Shown here in pieces: positions 50,848 through 60,426 of a DNA stretch of 64,000 bases. Under the pieces are notes generated by a model. It ran no database searches. It was not told the DNA's origin and was given only the letters and a program-made list of their open reading frames with translations. The stretch comes from Syntrophaceae bacterium UBA6112 (GTDB lineage Bacteria; Desulfobacterota; Syntrophia; Syntrophales; UBA5619). The position numbers were made by a program, and so were the translations under genes. Position 1 is the stretch's first letter; every line of letters begins with the position of its first letter. Location: assembly GCA_002423465.1 (NCBI GenBank), contig DIWG01000036.1, forward strand, positions 1 through 64,000, in the 5' to 3' direction.

Positions 50848-51759
50848 ATGCTTATCCAAAAAATTGGAATCGTTGCCAACATCGCCAAGGAAAAGTCGCC
50901 GGAATACACGGCGTCTCTGCGGGAGTGGATGCTGAGACGGGGTCTGGAAGTTTATCTCGAGGAGGGGATTGCCGCGAAGATCGGCTGCCTTCCCGGCGTT
51001 GAAAAAAGGAAGCTCTGGACGCTGGTGGATCTGATTGTCGTTTTCGGCGGCGATGGAACGATCCTGCGAACGGCCCGCCTGGTCCGCGACCGGAATGTGC
51101 CCATCGTCGGGATCAATCTCGGCGTCTTCGGATATCTGACCGAGGTGAACCTTGACGAGATGTTCAGCGCCATGGAGGTGATTCTCACCGGGGATTTTCA
51201 GGTCGAAAAACGGATGATGCTCGATGTGGAGATTCAAGGGGGTGGAGAGCCGTTCCGGGAGGGGACCGTCCTGAACGACGTCGTGATCAACCGGGGGAAT
51301 CTCTCTCGGATCGTGGAGTTGGAGACGATGGTGGACGGTCGCTATCTGACGACCTTCAAGGCCGATGGCCTCATCATCGCCACACCGACCGGCTCCACGG
51401 CCTATTCGCTGGCTGCGGGTGGTCCCATTGTCTTTCCGGAACTGAATTCGATCCTCATCAATCCGATCTGTCCCCATACCCTGACAAATCGACCGCTCAT
51501 CCTGCCGGAAAACGCAGAGATCCGGGTTTCACTCTGCACATTGGAGCAGGGGGCGACCGTGACCCTCGACGGACAGGTCTCCTTTACCGTCAAGTTCGGG
51601 GACAGCGTCACCATCCGAAAGTCGCGGTACGTCACCACGCTGGTCTCCTCCCCACATCGGGACTATCTTGAGATCTTGCGGACTAAGTTGGGGTGGGGCG
51701 GCTCCCAGACGGGGGCGGCCTGGAAAGGGCAAGATGCTCGCGGAACTGAACATCCGTAA
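50848..51759 (+). CDS. nadK: NAD kinase
   Basis: A 303-residue enzyme that phosphorylates NAD to NADP. Family motifs: VVFGGDGTILRTARLV (the GGDGT loop), GINLGVFGYLTEV, LNDVVINRG, and TPTGSTAYSLAAGGPI. A possible start lies just before, with AAGGTG as weak ribosome-binding site. Its last 26 bases overlap the recN start, a common pairing in bacteria. Confidence 0.94.
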   Translation: MLIQKIGIVANIAKEKSPEYTASLREWMLRRGLEVYLEEGIAAKIGCLPGVEKRKLWTLVDLIVVFGGDGTILRTARLVRDRNVPIVGINLGVFGYLTEVNLDEMFSAMEVILTGDFQVEKRMMLDVEIQGGGEPFREGTVLNDVVINRGNLSRIVELETMVDGRYLTTFKADGLIIATPTGSTAYSLAAGGPIVFPELNSILINPICPHTLTNRPLILPENAEIRVSLCTLEQGATVTLDGQVSFTVKFGDSVTIRKSRYVTTLVSSPHRDYLEILRTKLGWGGSQTGAAWKGQDARGTEHP

Positions 51760-53416
51760 TTTTGCCATCATCGATGAATTGCAGGTGACCTTCGACAGGG
51801 GTCTAACCATGATTTCCGGCGAGACCGGCGCCGGGAAATCGATCATCATCGGCGCCGTGGGGCTTCTGCTGGGCGATCGGGCGAACGTGGACATGATCCG
51901 CTCCTTCGAAGATACCGCCGTCGTGGAGGCATTGTTCGATATCCGCGGGCAGGACGGTTTGCGCGCAAAGGTCACGGAAATGGGATTCGGTGACGGTGAG
52001 GAGCTTGTCGTCCGCCGTGTGGTTTCCCGGTCCGGAAAAAATCGCATCTACATCAACGGCACTCTTGCATCCTTAGCGTCACTTGCCGCGATCGGCGAGT
52101 CGCTGATCAATATCTGCGGTCAGCATGAACACCAGATTATCCTGAACCAGGAGAATCACGCGGATATTCTTGATGAATTCGGAGGGCTGCTGCATCTCAG
52201 GGCGGCCTATCGTGAAATATACGAATGTTATCGATCACTCCAGGAAAGACTCCGCGGGCTTCAGGGGCGCCGGACCCGGAGAGAGGAGCGGGAAGAGCTT
52301 CTCCGGTATCAGATTGGCGAGATCTCTCAGGCGGACATTCGGGAAGGGGAGGATGCCGCCCTGACTGAAGAAAAAAAGATCCTCGCAAACGTCCAGAGAT
52401 TGATGGATTTTACGGAGACGGCCTACGAAACCCTTTATGGGAAGGGCAGTTCCGTCCTGGCCGAATTCCGCAGCGCAGTTTCGGCCGTAAAGGAGATTCG
52501 GAAGATCGATCCGGGCTTGAAACTCTCCGAAGCGGAATTGGAGGAACTCTACTACCGGATTGAAGAGACGGCTTTCACGCTCCGCGATTATGCGAAACGG
52601 CTTTCGTTCGACCCCGCCCGTCTGGAGGACATCGAGGAGCGGTTGGAACTGATCGGGCGTCTGAAACGGAAATACGGGGGGACGCTCGCTGCCGTCCTCG
52701 GAAAACAGAGCGAGGCGGAAAGAGAGATGGGAGAGATCTCTTCGCTGGAAGAGGAGATCGAGGCATTGACCCAGAGCATTGCCGAAGAAAAGGAGCGGCT
52801 GATGGCAGCGGCGGGAATGCTCTCCACAAAACGACGCGAAGCGGCAGCCGCCCTCAAACGGTCGGTCGAGGAAGAAATTCGGACACTTCGAATGGAAAAC
52901 GCGCAGTTCGAAGTGGTCTTTCGAGATCTCCGGAATGATCAAGAGGAGGCGACTCTGAACGAAAACGGGATGGACGCCCCGGAGTTTTATCTCTCGGCAA
53001 ATGTGGGTGAAGAGCGGAAACCGCTCCGGGCAATTGCCTCCGGCGGCGAACTCTCCCGAATTATGCTCGCCTTGAAAAAGGTTTTGGCCAGGACCGGTTC
53101 CGTCGGAACGATCGTCTTCGATGAAGTCGACAGCGGGATTGGCGGAGCGACGGCAGAGATCGTCGGCCAGAAACTCCGGGAGGTCTCCCGGCATCATCAG
53201 GTCCTCTGCATCACCCATCTGCCGCAGATTGCCTGTTGCGGCGAACGCCATTACCGGGTGGTGAAACAGATCGCCGGAGAGCGGACGAATACCTCCGTTT
53301 CCCTCCTCTCCGAAGAGGAGCGCCTGGAAGAAATCACCCGTATGTTGGGTGGGGTGGAACTGACCGAAAAGACAAGGGAACATGCGCGGGAGATGCTGCT
53401 GAACGCGCATGGGTGA
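51734..53416 (+). CDS. recN: DNA repair protein RecN
   Basis: A 560-residue SMC-like ATPase acting at double-strand breaks. Walker A is ISGETGAGKSIII (about residue 30); two coiled-coil arms (about 150-350) flank the hinge; signature and Walker B appear as IASGGELSRIMLALK and IVFDEVDSGIGG. The ATG at 51734 (MLAELNIRNF) is the conserved N-terminus. Confidence 0.95.
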   Translation: MLAELNIRNFAIIDELQVTFDRGLTMISGETGAGKSIIIGAVGLLLGDRANVDMIRSFEDTAVVEALFDIRGQDGLRAKVTEMGFGDGEELVVRRVVSRSGKNRIYINGTLASLASLAAIGESLINICGQHEHQIILNQENHADILDEFGGLLHLRAAYREIYECYRSLQERLRGLQGRRTRREEREELLRYQIGEISQADIREGEDAALTEEKKILANVQRLMDFTETAYETLYGKGSSVLAEFRSAVSAVKEIRKIDPGLKLSEAELEELYYRIEETAFTLRDYAKRLSFDPARLEDIEERLELIGRLKRKYGGTLAAVLGKQSEAEREMGEISSLEEEIEALTQSIAEEKERLMAAAGMLSTKRREAAAALKRSVEEEIRTLRMENAQFEVVFRDLRNDQEEATLNENGMDAPEFYLSANVGEERKPLRAIASGGELSRIMLALKKVLARTGSVGTIVFDEVDSGIGGATAEIVGQKLREVSRHHQVLCITHLPQIACCGERHYRVVKQIAGERTNTSVSLLSEEERLEEITRMLGGVELTEKTREHAREMLLNAHG

Positions 53417-53498
53417 GATTATACAAGGGTGAAATGCGGGGACGGCGGCGGTTGCGCATTCGCCAGAAGAAGACCGGGGACTGTTACAGGAGTATAAA

Positions 53499-53957
53499 AT
53501 GCTGAGAAAAGCCCGTATCGGGGATGTTAAAACGATTCACCGACTGATCAATATTTCTTCCGGGAGAGGGGAGATGTTGCCCCGTTCGCTGATGGATATC
53601 TACGGCAGTCTGCGGGATTTCTTCGTTTATCAGGATGAGGGGCATGATGAAATCCGTGGAATCTGCGCGATGAGCATCATCTGGGAGAATCTGGCCGAAA
53701 TCCGGTCCCTTCATGTCGATGAGGAGCACCGACTGGAGGGGATCGGGCGGAAACTGGTCGAGGCCTGCATTTCCGAGGCGATCACCCTGGAGCTCTTCCG
53801 GGTTTTTACGTTGACCTACAAGCAGGAATTCTTCCGGAAGCTCGGTTTCCGAGATGTCGAACGCTCCACGCTTCCGGAAAAGATTTGGTCCGATTGTTTC
53901 CGATGTTCCAAGTACCCGGATTTCTGTGATGAAGTCTCCATGATCCTGGAATTGTGA
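53499..53957 (+). CDS. GNAT N-acetyltransferase, probable N-acetylglutamate synthase
   Basis: A 152-residue acetyltransferase of the short ArgA-like kind: KARIGDVKTIHRLINISSGR, EIRSLHVDEEHRLEGIGRKL (the acetyl-CoA pyrophosphate loop) and the C-terminal FFRKLGFRDVERSTLPEKIW. In organisms without full-length ArgA this form starts arginine synthesis from glutamate. No other arg genes are near. GGAGTATAAA-type ribosome-binding site. Confidence 0.75.
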   Translation: MLRKARIGDVKTIHRLINISSGRGEMLPRSLMDIYGSLRDFFVYQDEGHDEIRGICAMSIIWENLAEIRSLHVDEEHRLEGIGRKLVEACISEAITLELFRVFTLTYKQEFFRKLGFRDVERSTLPEKIWSDCFRCSKYPDFCDEVSMILEL

Positions 53958-54478
53958 GATTGTAGATGGGGAACGCTATTTCCTTGTGAAGAAGAAGCTG
54001 AACGGCGGCGCGGATGAGAGAATTGTATGGAAATAGGCGACCATTTCTGGTTCTGCCGCCATTTTTTCCGAAACCTATTCCTTCTGTATCGTTGCGTGGT
54101 TAAGTAATACAAAGCGTACTGCTTATCAAATCGCCGTCCATCCTAAGCCGTCGCTTTTTGATGCCTCATCCTCATTAAAAATATTACAATTTTTTCTTGA
54201 TTGTTCATTTTCTTTATGCTACGGGTACCATCAGGTCGGCCGGGGAACAGGTTGTTCCCTTGGTCTCTTGAAATCCTGAAAATAGAAGAATGTTATGCTG
54301 CATTTCGAGTGGCCGCCGTTTTTGCTTGCAAGAGTCGATCATTCGGGGATGACCCGGGAATGACGAAGGCGGTCGGGTTATACCATCGGTAAACCGGCAT
54401 TCGATAGGAATTAGACCACTCTTGGGTGGTGGCAACGTTATGTTCCATTAAACCATTATGAAAGGGGGACTAAAAGGG
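53958..54478. other. 521-base intergenic region upstream of HU gene
   Basis: No gene found on either strand. It is AT-rich near 54170-54220 and likely holds the HU promoter, but no -35/-10 pair stands out. Confidence 0.35.
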
Positions 54479-54754
54479 ATGACGAAGGCAGAATTGATTG
54501 GGGTGATGGCGGAAGGGGCGTGCATAACGAAGGCGGCGGCGGCGAAGGCGCTTGAGGCCTTTACCGGAGCGGTGGGCAAGGAACTCAAAGGGAAGAGCGG
54601 CAAGCTTGGGCTGGTCGGGTTCGGAACCTTTTCCGTGGTAAAGAGGAAGGCCCGCGAAGGCAGAAACCCGCAAACCGGAAAGACCATCAAAATTGCGGCG
54701 AAAAAGGTGGTCAAATTCAAGGCGGGCAAGGCTCTGGCCGACAAGGTTAAATAA
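54479..54754 (+). CDS. HU-family nucleoid protein
   Basis: A 91-residue HU-type DNA-binding protein: MTKAELIGVMAEGACITKAA, VGFGTFSVVKRKAREGRNPQ (the DNA-binding arm with the conserved GRNP turn) and VVKFKAGKALADKVK at the end. AAAGGGGG precedes 54479; the in-frame upstream ATG lies in that site. Its high Ala/Gly/Lys content is typical. A perfect terminator follows. One of three HU/IHF genes here, the first of which is broken. Confidence 0.92.
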   Translation: MTKAELIGVMAEGACITKAAAAKALEAFTGAVGKELKGKSGKLGLVGFGTFSVVKRKAREGRNPQTGKTIKIAAKKVVKFKAGKALADKVK

Positions 54755-54773
54755 CAAGGGAATCGAAAGGTTA

Positions 54774-54815
54774 ACAGAAAGAGGCCTCCGTCGTCCGATG
54801 GGGGCCTTTTTCTGT
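54774..54815. terminator. Bidirectional-type terminator after HU gene
   Basis: ACAGAAAGAGGCCTCC (54774-54789) pairs with GGGGGCCTTTTTCTGT (54800-54815) with two wobble or mismatched positions, carrying T-runs on both strands. Confidence 0.8.
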
Positions 54816-55055
54816 AAGGTTCACTGAGTTGTTGATATCCAAAGCAAAGTGTTTCGCCTGAAAATGACGTGGTCCGCCTCCGAGCTTGTTGCGTTGACAT
54901 GCCGGGACGTTTCTGTTATACGACACCCTCCTTCGAGTATCCCGGATCGCCGAGACTTCTCGAGGTGGGATCTAACCCGATGAAGCGGGCGTCCGCCCCG
55001 AAAGACAGGGTGCAGCGGGAAGAGAGGTCGGAAGATTCGGATGAGGGAGGTTCGT

Positions 55056-56057
55056 TTGGCGAAAAAGAGGATTTTGAGCGGGATGAGACCCACGGGGAAG
55101 CTCCATCTGGGGAATCTTCACGGCGCACTTTCGAACTGGATTGCCCTCCAGAATCACGGCGATTACGACTGCTTCTATTTCGTGGCCGACTGGCATGCGC
55201 TGACGAGCGATTACGCGGCTCCGGACGACATCCGAGCGAACACCATCGACATGGTGATCGACTGGCTCTCCGCCGGTCTGGATCCGGCCGAAAGCACCCT
55301 CTTTATTCAGTCCGCGATCAAGGAGCATGCCGAACTCTTCCTGCTCCTCTGCATGATCACCCCCCTTGCCTGGCTGGAGAGAAATCCGACCTACAAGGAG
55401 ATGAAGGAGGAACTTTCGCAGAAAGATCTTTCGACGTTTGGTTTTCTCGGCTATCCGGTACTCCAGGCAGCCGATATCATTATGTACAAGGCTTACGGCG
55501 TACCGGTCGGCGTCGATCAACTTCCCCATGTTGAGCTGACGCGCGAGATCGCCCGCCGCTTCAATTTTCTCTACGGCGAAATCTTTCCCGTCCCGGAACC
55601 GCTTCTCGCCGAAGTTCCGAAGTTGCTGGGAATCGATGGACGGAAGATGAGCAAATCTTACGACAACGCGATTTTCATAAGCGATCGGGGCGAAGCCCTG
55701 CAAAAAAAGGTCGGGGCGATGTTCACCGATCCGCAGCGGCAGCGCAAGAGCGATCCGGGCCGTCCCGAACTCTGCAATGTGTACACGTTTCATGGGCTCT
55801 ATTCCAAAGCGGAAACGGCCGCTGAGATCGCTCCTGCCTGCCGGAGTGCGGCCATCGGTTGCATCGAATGCAAGCGGCGTCTGGCCGGAGCGATCGCGGA
55901 GGGAATGGGACCGATTCATGAGCGTCGGGAACACTACGTTTGCCATCCCGAAGAGGTCCGGGCGATCATCGAAGATGGTAATGTCCGGGCCGAGCTGATC
56001 GCAAAGGCGACGATGGCCGAGGTACGGGAAGCCCTGAAGATCAGACATGAATTATGA
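55056..56057 (+). CDS. trpS: Tryptophanyl-tRNA synthetase
   Basis: A class I synthetase of about 333 residues charging tRNA-Trp. HIGH-type motif: RPTGKLHLGNLHGAL; KMSKS motif: IDGRKMSKSYDNAI. GFLGYPVLQAADIIMYKA and PVGVDQLPHVELTREIARRF complete the active site. The start is probably TTG 55056 (MAKKRILSG) as GGGAGG lies five bases before it, inside an apparent upstream ATG frame (55041). Overlaps scpA by 11 bases. Confidence 0.95.
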   Translation: MAKKRILSGMRPTGKLHLGNLHGALSNWIALQNHGDYDCFYFVADWHALTSDYAAPDDIRANTIDMVIDWLSAGLDPAESTLFIQSAIKEHAELFLLLCMITPLAWLERNPTYKEMKEELSQKDLSTFGFLGYPVLQAADIIMYKAYGVPVGVDQLPHVELTREIARRFNFLYGEIFPVPEPLLAEVPKLLGIDGRKMSKSYDNAIFISDRGEALQKKVGAMFTDPQRQRKSDPGRPELCNVYTFHGLYSKAETAAEIAPACRSAAIGCIECKRRLAGAIAEGMGPIHERREHYVCHPEEVRAIIEDGNVRAELIAKATMAEVREALKIRHEL

Positions 56058-56772
56058 GATCAAGCTCGACATCTTCGAAGGGCCGCTGGACCTTCTGCTC
56101 TATCTGATCCGGAAAAATGAGATCGATATCTATAATATCCCCATTGCCCTGATTACCGAACAGTATCTCTCCTACCTCGATATGATGCGCTCTCTCAATC
56201 TCGACCTCGCCGGAGAATATCTGGTGCTGGCCTCGACGCTCGTCCACATCAAGTCGAAGCTGCTCCTGCCGCCGGTCGAGGGAGAGGATGAAGAGGAAGA
56301 AGGAGAAGATCCCCGCTCGGAATTGGTCCGTCAGCTCCTGGAATATCAGGCCTTTAAGGAGGCTGCACTCCACCTGGATGAACGACCTCTTCTCGAACGG
56401 GACGTCTTTAAACGGGGTGCCCCCGCGGCCGAGCCGGTTTCGTCGGGGCAAGAGGAAGAGGCGATGAACGAGGTCGACGTTTTTGAGCTGGTTGCGGCTT
56501 TCCGCCGAATCGTTGCCGGTCTTGACCGTAAGGAGGATCTGGAGATCGACGTCGAAAAGATGTCTTTGACCGACCGGATCAATGAAATTATGGAGAGACT
56601 TTCCGAAGAGGGACAGATTACCTTTGCCGATCTCTTGGGAGACCGAATGGAACGGCGGCGGATCATCTACACCTTTCTCGCGATCCTGGAACTCATGAAG
56701 CTCCGGATGATCCGGGCCTACCAATCGGGACCTTTTGGGACGATCCGATTGTTTCCGGCGGTGGAGGGATGA
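56047..56772 (+). CDS. scpA: Segregation and condensation protein A
   Basis: A 241-residue kleisin of the SMC-ScpAB condensin. Typical N-terminus IKLDIFEGPLDLLLYLIRKN and IALITEQYLSYLDMM, an acidic middle (GEDEEEEGEDPRSE), and a C-terminal winged helix (FADLLGDRMERRRIIYTFLA). Overlaps trpS and scpB by a few bases. Confidence 0.93.
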   Translation: MNYEIKLDIFEGPLDLLLYLIRKNEIDIYNIPIALITEQYLSYLDMMRSLNLDLAGEYLVLASTLVHIKSKLLLPPVEGEDEEEEGEDPRSELVRQLLEYQAFKEAALHLDERPLLERDVFKRGAPAAEPVSSGQEEEAMNEVDVFELVAAFRRIVAGLDRKEDLEIDVEKMSLTDRINEIMERLSEEGQITFADLLGDRMERRRIIYTFLAILELMKLRMIRAYQSGPFGTIRLFPAVEG

Positions 56773-57302
56773 TGGAACAAAAGATTGCGATTATCGAAGC
56801 GCTCCTGTTTGCGTCCGAAACGCCGTTGGCGGCGGAGCGGATCACGGAGATCCTTCCCGATATTGAAAGAACGGAGATCGTCTCGCTTCTCAGAGGACTG
56901 ATGCGGGAATACGAGGTGCGGGGGGGCGGAATCAGTCTCCAGGAGGTGGCCGGCGGTTTCCAGTTCCGGACCAGAACGGATCTGGCCCCCTGGATTCGAA
57001 AATTGAAGGCGGGCCGGCCGGCGATGCTCTCGCCTGCCGCTCTTGAGACCCTGGCCGTGGTCGCCTACCGCCAGCCGCTCGTGAAATCGGAAATTGACCG
57101 GATCCGAGGCGTTGACGCGAGCGGCGCCCTGAAGGGGCTGCTCGAAAAAAAACTCGTGCGGATTGTGGGAAGGAAGGACGTTCCCGGAAAACCAATCATT
57201 TATGGAACCACCCGAAAATTTCTTGAGGTCTTCAACCTGAAGGATCTTTCCGAACTGCCGACCCTGAGAGAACTGAAAGATTTGCAGGAACAGCAGGAAT
57301 AA
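56769..57302 (+). CDS. scpB: Segregation and condensation protein B
   Basis: A 177-residue partner of ScpA with two winged helices: IIEALLFASETPLAAERITE and TLAVVAYRQPLVKSEIDRIR, then YGTTRKFLEVFNLKDLSELP. It starts within the scpA stop (56769-56772) and is followed after four bases by rluB, the standard scpA-scpB-rluB order. Confidence 0.93.
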   Translation: MMEQKIAIIEALLFASETPLAAERITEILPDIERTEIVSLLRGLMREYEVRGGGISLQEVAGGFQFRTRTDLAPWIRKLKAGRPAMLSPAALETLAVVAYRQPLVKSEIDRIRGVDASGALKGLLEKKLVRIVGRKDVPGKPIIYGTTRKFLEVFNLKDLSELPTLRELKDLQEQQE

Positions 57303-57306
57303 GGTA

Positions 57307-58089
57307 ATGGAACAAAGAATACAGAAAATCCTCTCGCAGGCGGGGATCTCGTCCCGCCGGGCGGCGGAAAAGATGATTGCCGAAGGTCGGATTTGCGTCA
57401 ACGGGACCGTTGTAACCGAACCGGGGACGAAGGCCGATTCCGGTCGGGATGAGATCCGTGTGGACGGCAAGCTGATCTCCTGCGAAATTGAGAAGATCTA
57501 CATTCTTCTACACAAGCCGCAAGGTTATGTGACGACGCTTCATGATCCGCAGGGGAGGCCGATCGTGACCGACCTTCTCAGCGGGGTCACGGAGCGTTTG
57601 TTTCCCGTCGGACGTCTCGACTATGATTCGGAAGGTCTCCTCATCCTGACCAACGATGGAGAGTTTTCTCAGCATCTCCAGCATCCCCGCTACGGACTTC
57701 CGAAGAGCTACCGGGTAAAGGTCGAAGGGAACTTGCTCAGAACGGAGATGCAGCTCCTGGAAAAAGGGATCGATCTTTCCGATGGAAGATTTGCCCCCGC
57801 GGAGGTTGTTCTCGAGAAAACAAACCGGGAAAGCTCTTGGCTGCGCCTGACGATCACGGACGGGCGGAATCGCGTGATCCGGCGGGCTTTTGAGGCCTTG
57901 GGTCACCCCGTCTGTCGTCTGATCCGCGTTGCCGTCGGGGATGTCACACTGGATGCGGTTCGTGAAGGCAACTGGCGGATGCTGACCAGGAGGGAGGTGG
58001 ATCGCCTCCTTGAAAAGACCAGAAGAGGGAAACCCAGAAAAAATTGTCTTGACATTCATTTGAAAATAAATAATAGTCGCCGAAAATAA
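57307..58089 (+). CDS. rluB: 23S rRNA pseudouridine synthase RluB-type
   Basis: A 260-residue enzyme: S4 RNA-binding domain at the N-terminus (RIQKILSQAGISSRRAAEKM) and the RsuA/RluB catalytic core with the nucleophilic Asp in GRLDYDSEGLLILTNDG; NRVIRRAFEALGHPVCRLIR is the RsuA-group motif. It modifies uridine in 23S rRNA near the peptidyl-transferase centre. A promoter for the next gene lies inside its end. Confidence 0.9.
   Translation: MEQRIQKILSQAGISSRRAAEKMIAEGRICVNGTVVTEPGTKADSGRDEIRVDGKLISCEIEKIYILLHKPQGYVTTLHDPQGRPIVTDLLSGVTERLFPVGRLDYDSEGLLILTNDGEFSQHLQHPRYGLPKSYRVKVEGNLLRTEMQLLEKGIDLSDGRFAPAEVVLEKTNRESSWLRLTITDGRNRVIRRAFEALGHPVCRLIRVAVGDVTLDAVREGNWRMLTRREVDRLLEKTRRGKPRKNCLDIHLKINNSRRK
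58049..58076 (+). promoter_or_regulatory. Candidate promoter for HU/IHF gene inside rluB 3' end
   Basis: TTGACA (58049-58054) and TAATAG (58071-58076), 16 bases apart, 99 bases before the HU/IHF start. It would let this gene be expressed apart from the rluB operon. Confidence 0.5.
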
Positions 58090-58174
58090 AGGTATATTAT
58101 CACGTTATTTGAGAAACAGTGGTTTTAGAGAGTTGATGGGAATGAACCTGATGAGCCATCATAAGGAGGGGTGA

Positions 58175-58456
58175 ATGAACAAATCTGGACTTATTGAGGC
58201 GTTGAGTCGGAAGGAAAACCTGACGGAAAAAATGGCCATTGACGTGGTAAATCTGGTCTTCAAAGGGTTTACCGATGAACTGGGCAAGAACGGCCGGATC
58301 GAAATCCGGGGGTTCGGGAGTTTTGTCGTACGGAAGTACGACGCCTATACGGGAAGAAACCCCAAGACCGGGAAAAGCATTAAGGTTTCCCCCAAGAAGC
58401 TGCCCTTTTTCAAGGTGGGCAAGGAACTCAAGGAGAGGGTTGACGGCAAGCGGTAG
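58175..58456 (+). CDS. HU/IHF-family DNA-binding protein
   Basis: A 93-residue nucleoid protein, closer to IHF-beta: MNKSGLIEALSRKENLTEKM, IEIRGFGSFVVRKYDAYTGR and NPKTGKSIKVSPKKLPFFK. AAGGAGGGG precedes the ATG. It bends DNA as a dimer; sigma54 promoters such as those in this window commonly need IHF-like bending. A terminator follows. Confidence 0.9.
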   Translation: MNKSGLIEALSRKENLTEKMAIDVVNLVFKGFTDELGKNGRIEIRGFGSFVVRKYDAYTGRNPKTGKSIKVSPKKLPFFKVGKELKERVDGKR

Positions 58457-58515
58457 AACGGTCCCTCTTGTTCCTGCACATTCTTCAGGAAATAACCCAT
58501 CATACGGTGAATCGG

Positions 58516-58543
58516 ACGGGGATCATGCGAGGTCCCCGTTTTT
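58516..58543 (+). terminator. Rho-independent terminator after HU/IHF gene
   Basis: ACGGGGA (58516-58522) pairs perfectly with TCCCCGT (58533-58539) and is followed by a T-run. Confidence 0.8.
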
Positions 58544-58643
58544 CATGACCCCAGGTTCTCGACCCGGGCCGTTGGTGGCGATTGAGCTTTTCCGCAGAGC
58601 GTTCTCGGCCGGGTAACGCAAACCGGCGCCGTTTCTCGCAGGA

Positions 58644-59336
58644 TCACGGCATTATCCCTTCTTCGCGGAAACTGAAGAAGCGGTTTTCACCAATGATGAT
58701 GTGGTCGTGGACGAGAATGTCGAGTGCCCGGGCCGTCTCCTGGATCGTCTTGGTGAGGCGGATGTCGGCATCCGAGGGACGGACATGCCCCGAGGGGTGG
58801 TTGTGGGCGAGGATCAGGGCCGATGCCTTCTTCCGGAGCGCCCTCTCCAGCACCTGACGCGGGTAGACCACGGCCTGGTTGGCAATTCCCTTCTGGACGG
58901 TTTCAAACTCAATGATCCGGTTCTGCGCATCGAGATAGATCACACAGAACTCCTCGTCTTTTTTCCCGCCCATCGCCGTGCGGACGAAATCAAGAAGTTC
59001 GGAAGTGCATGCGATCTGGGGTTTTTCCTTGGCTTTCTGCTTGAGGTAGAGTGCGGAGATTTCCTTGACAAACTGGAAGAGAGTCGGGGTTTTGTCGCCG
59101 ACTCCGGGGACCTGTTTCAGATCGTCGATCTCCGCATCCAACACCCCCTTGATGGACCCGAATCTCTCCATGAGTTCCTTGGCTGCGGGTTTGACGTCCC
59201 GGCGCCGGATCGCATAGGTGAGCAGGAGTTCCAGCGCCTCGTATTCGTGAAGGGAAGCCATGCCCGTGGCCGTAAACTTTTCCCTCAGCCGCTTCCGGTG
59301 GCCCCGGTTGTAATCCTTTTCGGGAGCTACAGTCAT
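58644..59336 (-). CDS. radC: RadC-family JAMM protein
   Basis: A 230-residue protein with an N-terminal helix-hairpin-helix region (VPGVGDKTPTLFQFV) and the JAMM metalloprotease-like motif ALILAHNHPSGHVRPSDAD. RadC proteins are widespread; the role in DNA repair is not established. It is convergent with the HU/IHF gene. Confidence 0.92.
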   Translation of the reverse strand: MTVAPEKDYNRGHRKRLREKFTATGMASLHEYEALELLLTYAIRRRDVKPAAKELMERFGSIKGVLDAEIDDLKQVPGVGDKTPTLFQFVKEISALYLKQKAKEKPQIACTSELLDFVRTAMGGKKDEEFCVIYLDAQNRIIEFETVQKGIANQAVVYPRQVLERALRKKASALILAHNHPSGHVRPSDADIRLTKTIQETARALDILVHDHIIIGENRFFSFREEGIMP

Positions 59337-59416
59337 TTACGACTCCGATTCTTCTTGCACCCCGAAATCATCTCCTCTTCCCCCATCCGTCTGTTCGGCC
59401 GGACGGGGCTCCGGTG

Positions 59417-59605
59417 TCAATCGTCCTTCCTGCAGGTGGAAAATTTGAAGGGTGTGTAGGCGGGACAGTAGCCGATGGCGGCGGTAGCCAGGGGGATGAT
59501 GCCGATGACGCCCCACCATTCTTCATAATAAAACCCTGCCCAAATGATGGCCAGACCGATGATGACCCGCACGATACGATCCGTTTTCCCGACGTTGCAT
59601 TTCAT
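59417..59605 (-). CDS. DUF2892 small membrane protein
   Basis: A 62-residue protein starting MKCNVGKTDRIVRVIIGLAI with two hydrophobic stretches and the C-terminal AIGYCPAYTPFKFSTC, the DUF2892 (YgaP-like membrane domain) pattern. ATG 59605 is preceded by GGAGGGTTCGTC. Function unknown; often beside redox or metal genes, here radC and sodB. Confidence 0.8.
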   Translation of the reverse strand: MKCNVGKTDRIVRVIIGLAIIWAGFYYEEWWGVIGIIPLATAAIGYCPAYTPFKFSTCRKDD

Positions 59606-59716
59606 GACGAACCCTCCCGGCTTGAAAATAAACCCGGAAAATTCCCGAATCGAGCTTCGGAAATGCGCTTTCCGGAAATCCTTCTCATTTTGTATAAAGA
59701 TCGGCTTCGGATAAAA

Positions 59717-59749
59717 AAGTGGGCGGAGGCATTGTCCCTCCGCCCACTT
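59717..59749. terminator. Bidirectional terminator between DUF2892 and sodB
   Basis: AAGTGGGCGGAGG (59717-59729) pairs perfectly with CCTCCGCCCACTT (59737-59749) over a 7-base loop, with A/T runs on both sides. It terminates sodB on the minus strand. Confidence 0.85.
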
Positions 59750-59757
59750 GAAAAAGG

Positions 59758-60348
59758 TCAACCGAGATTGGCGTTGACGAAATCCCAGTTGATCAGATTG
59801 GCGATAACCGCGCTCAGATAATCGGGACGCCGGTTCTGGTAATCGAGGTAGTAGGCGTGTTCCCAGACGTCGAGGGTTAGAAGGGGGGTTACGCCGTGGG
59901 CGATGGGCGTGTCCGCATTGGCGGTTTTCGTGATCTTCAATTGACCGCCGTCGACGACCAGCCAGGCCCAACCGCTTCCAAACTGCGTCACGCCGGCATT
60001 CTTCAGCTCTTCCGCAAATTTTTCGTAGCTTCCCCAGGCGGCCACGATTTTTGCCGCCGCTGCACCCGTCGGTTTTCCGCCGCCTCCTGCCTTGAGGCAT
60101 TTCCAGTAGAACGAATGGTTCCAAACCTGGGCGGCGTTATTGAAGATCCCCGCCCGGGAGGGATCGCCGGCGACTTTCTTGATCACGCTTTCCAGATCGG
60201 CATCGGCCAGGTCGGTTCCGGCGAGCAGCTTTCCCAGGTTGTCCACATAGGCCTTGTGGTGTTTGCCATAGTGGAACTCCAGGGTATTGGCGCTGATGAC
60301 CGGCGCCAAGGCGTCTTTGGCATAAGGCAATTCCGGTAACGTTATCAT
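59758..60348 (-). CDS. sodB: Superoxide dismutase (Fe-type)
   Basis: A 196-residue cytoplasmic superoxide dismutase. Metal ligands are in EFHYGKHHKAYVDNL, QVWNHSFYW and LLTLDVWEHAYYLDYQNRRP; AQVWNH and the Gln-bearing FGSGWAWLV favour iron. It detoxifies superoxide in this otherwise anaerobic gene setting. Confidence 0.95.
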   Translation of the reverse strand: MITLPELPYAKDALAPVISANTLEFHYGKHHKAYVDNLGKLLAGTDLADADLESVIKKVAGDPSRAGIFNNAAQVWNHSFYWKCLKAGGGGKPTGAAAAKIVAAWGSYEKFAEELKNAGVTQFGSGWAWLVVDGGQLKITKTANADTPIAHGVTPLLTLDVWEHAYYLDYQNRRPDYLSAVIANLINWDFVNANLG

Positions 60349-60426
60349 CGTTTTGTCTCCTTTCTTTCCGTCAATTTAAAAATGATTGTAACATCACTTC
60401 CGCCGCCTTGCCAGAAAAAGATCCGA

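Noticed and set aside
54869..55534. 221-codon plus-strand frame overlapping the start of trpS
   Set aside because: Shifted-frame shadow of the tryptophanyl-tRNA synthetase gene.
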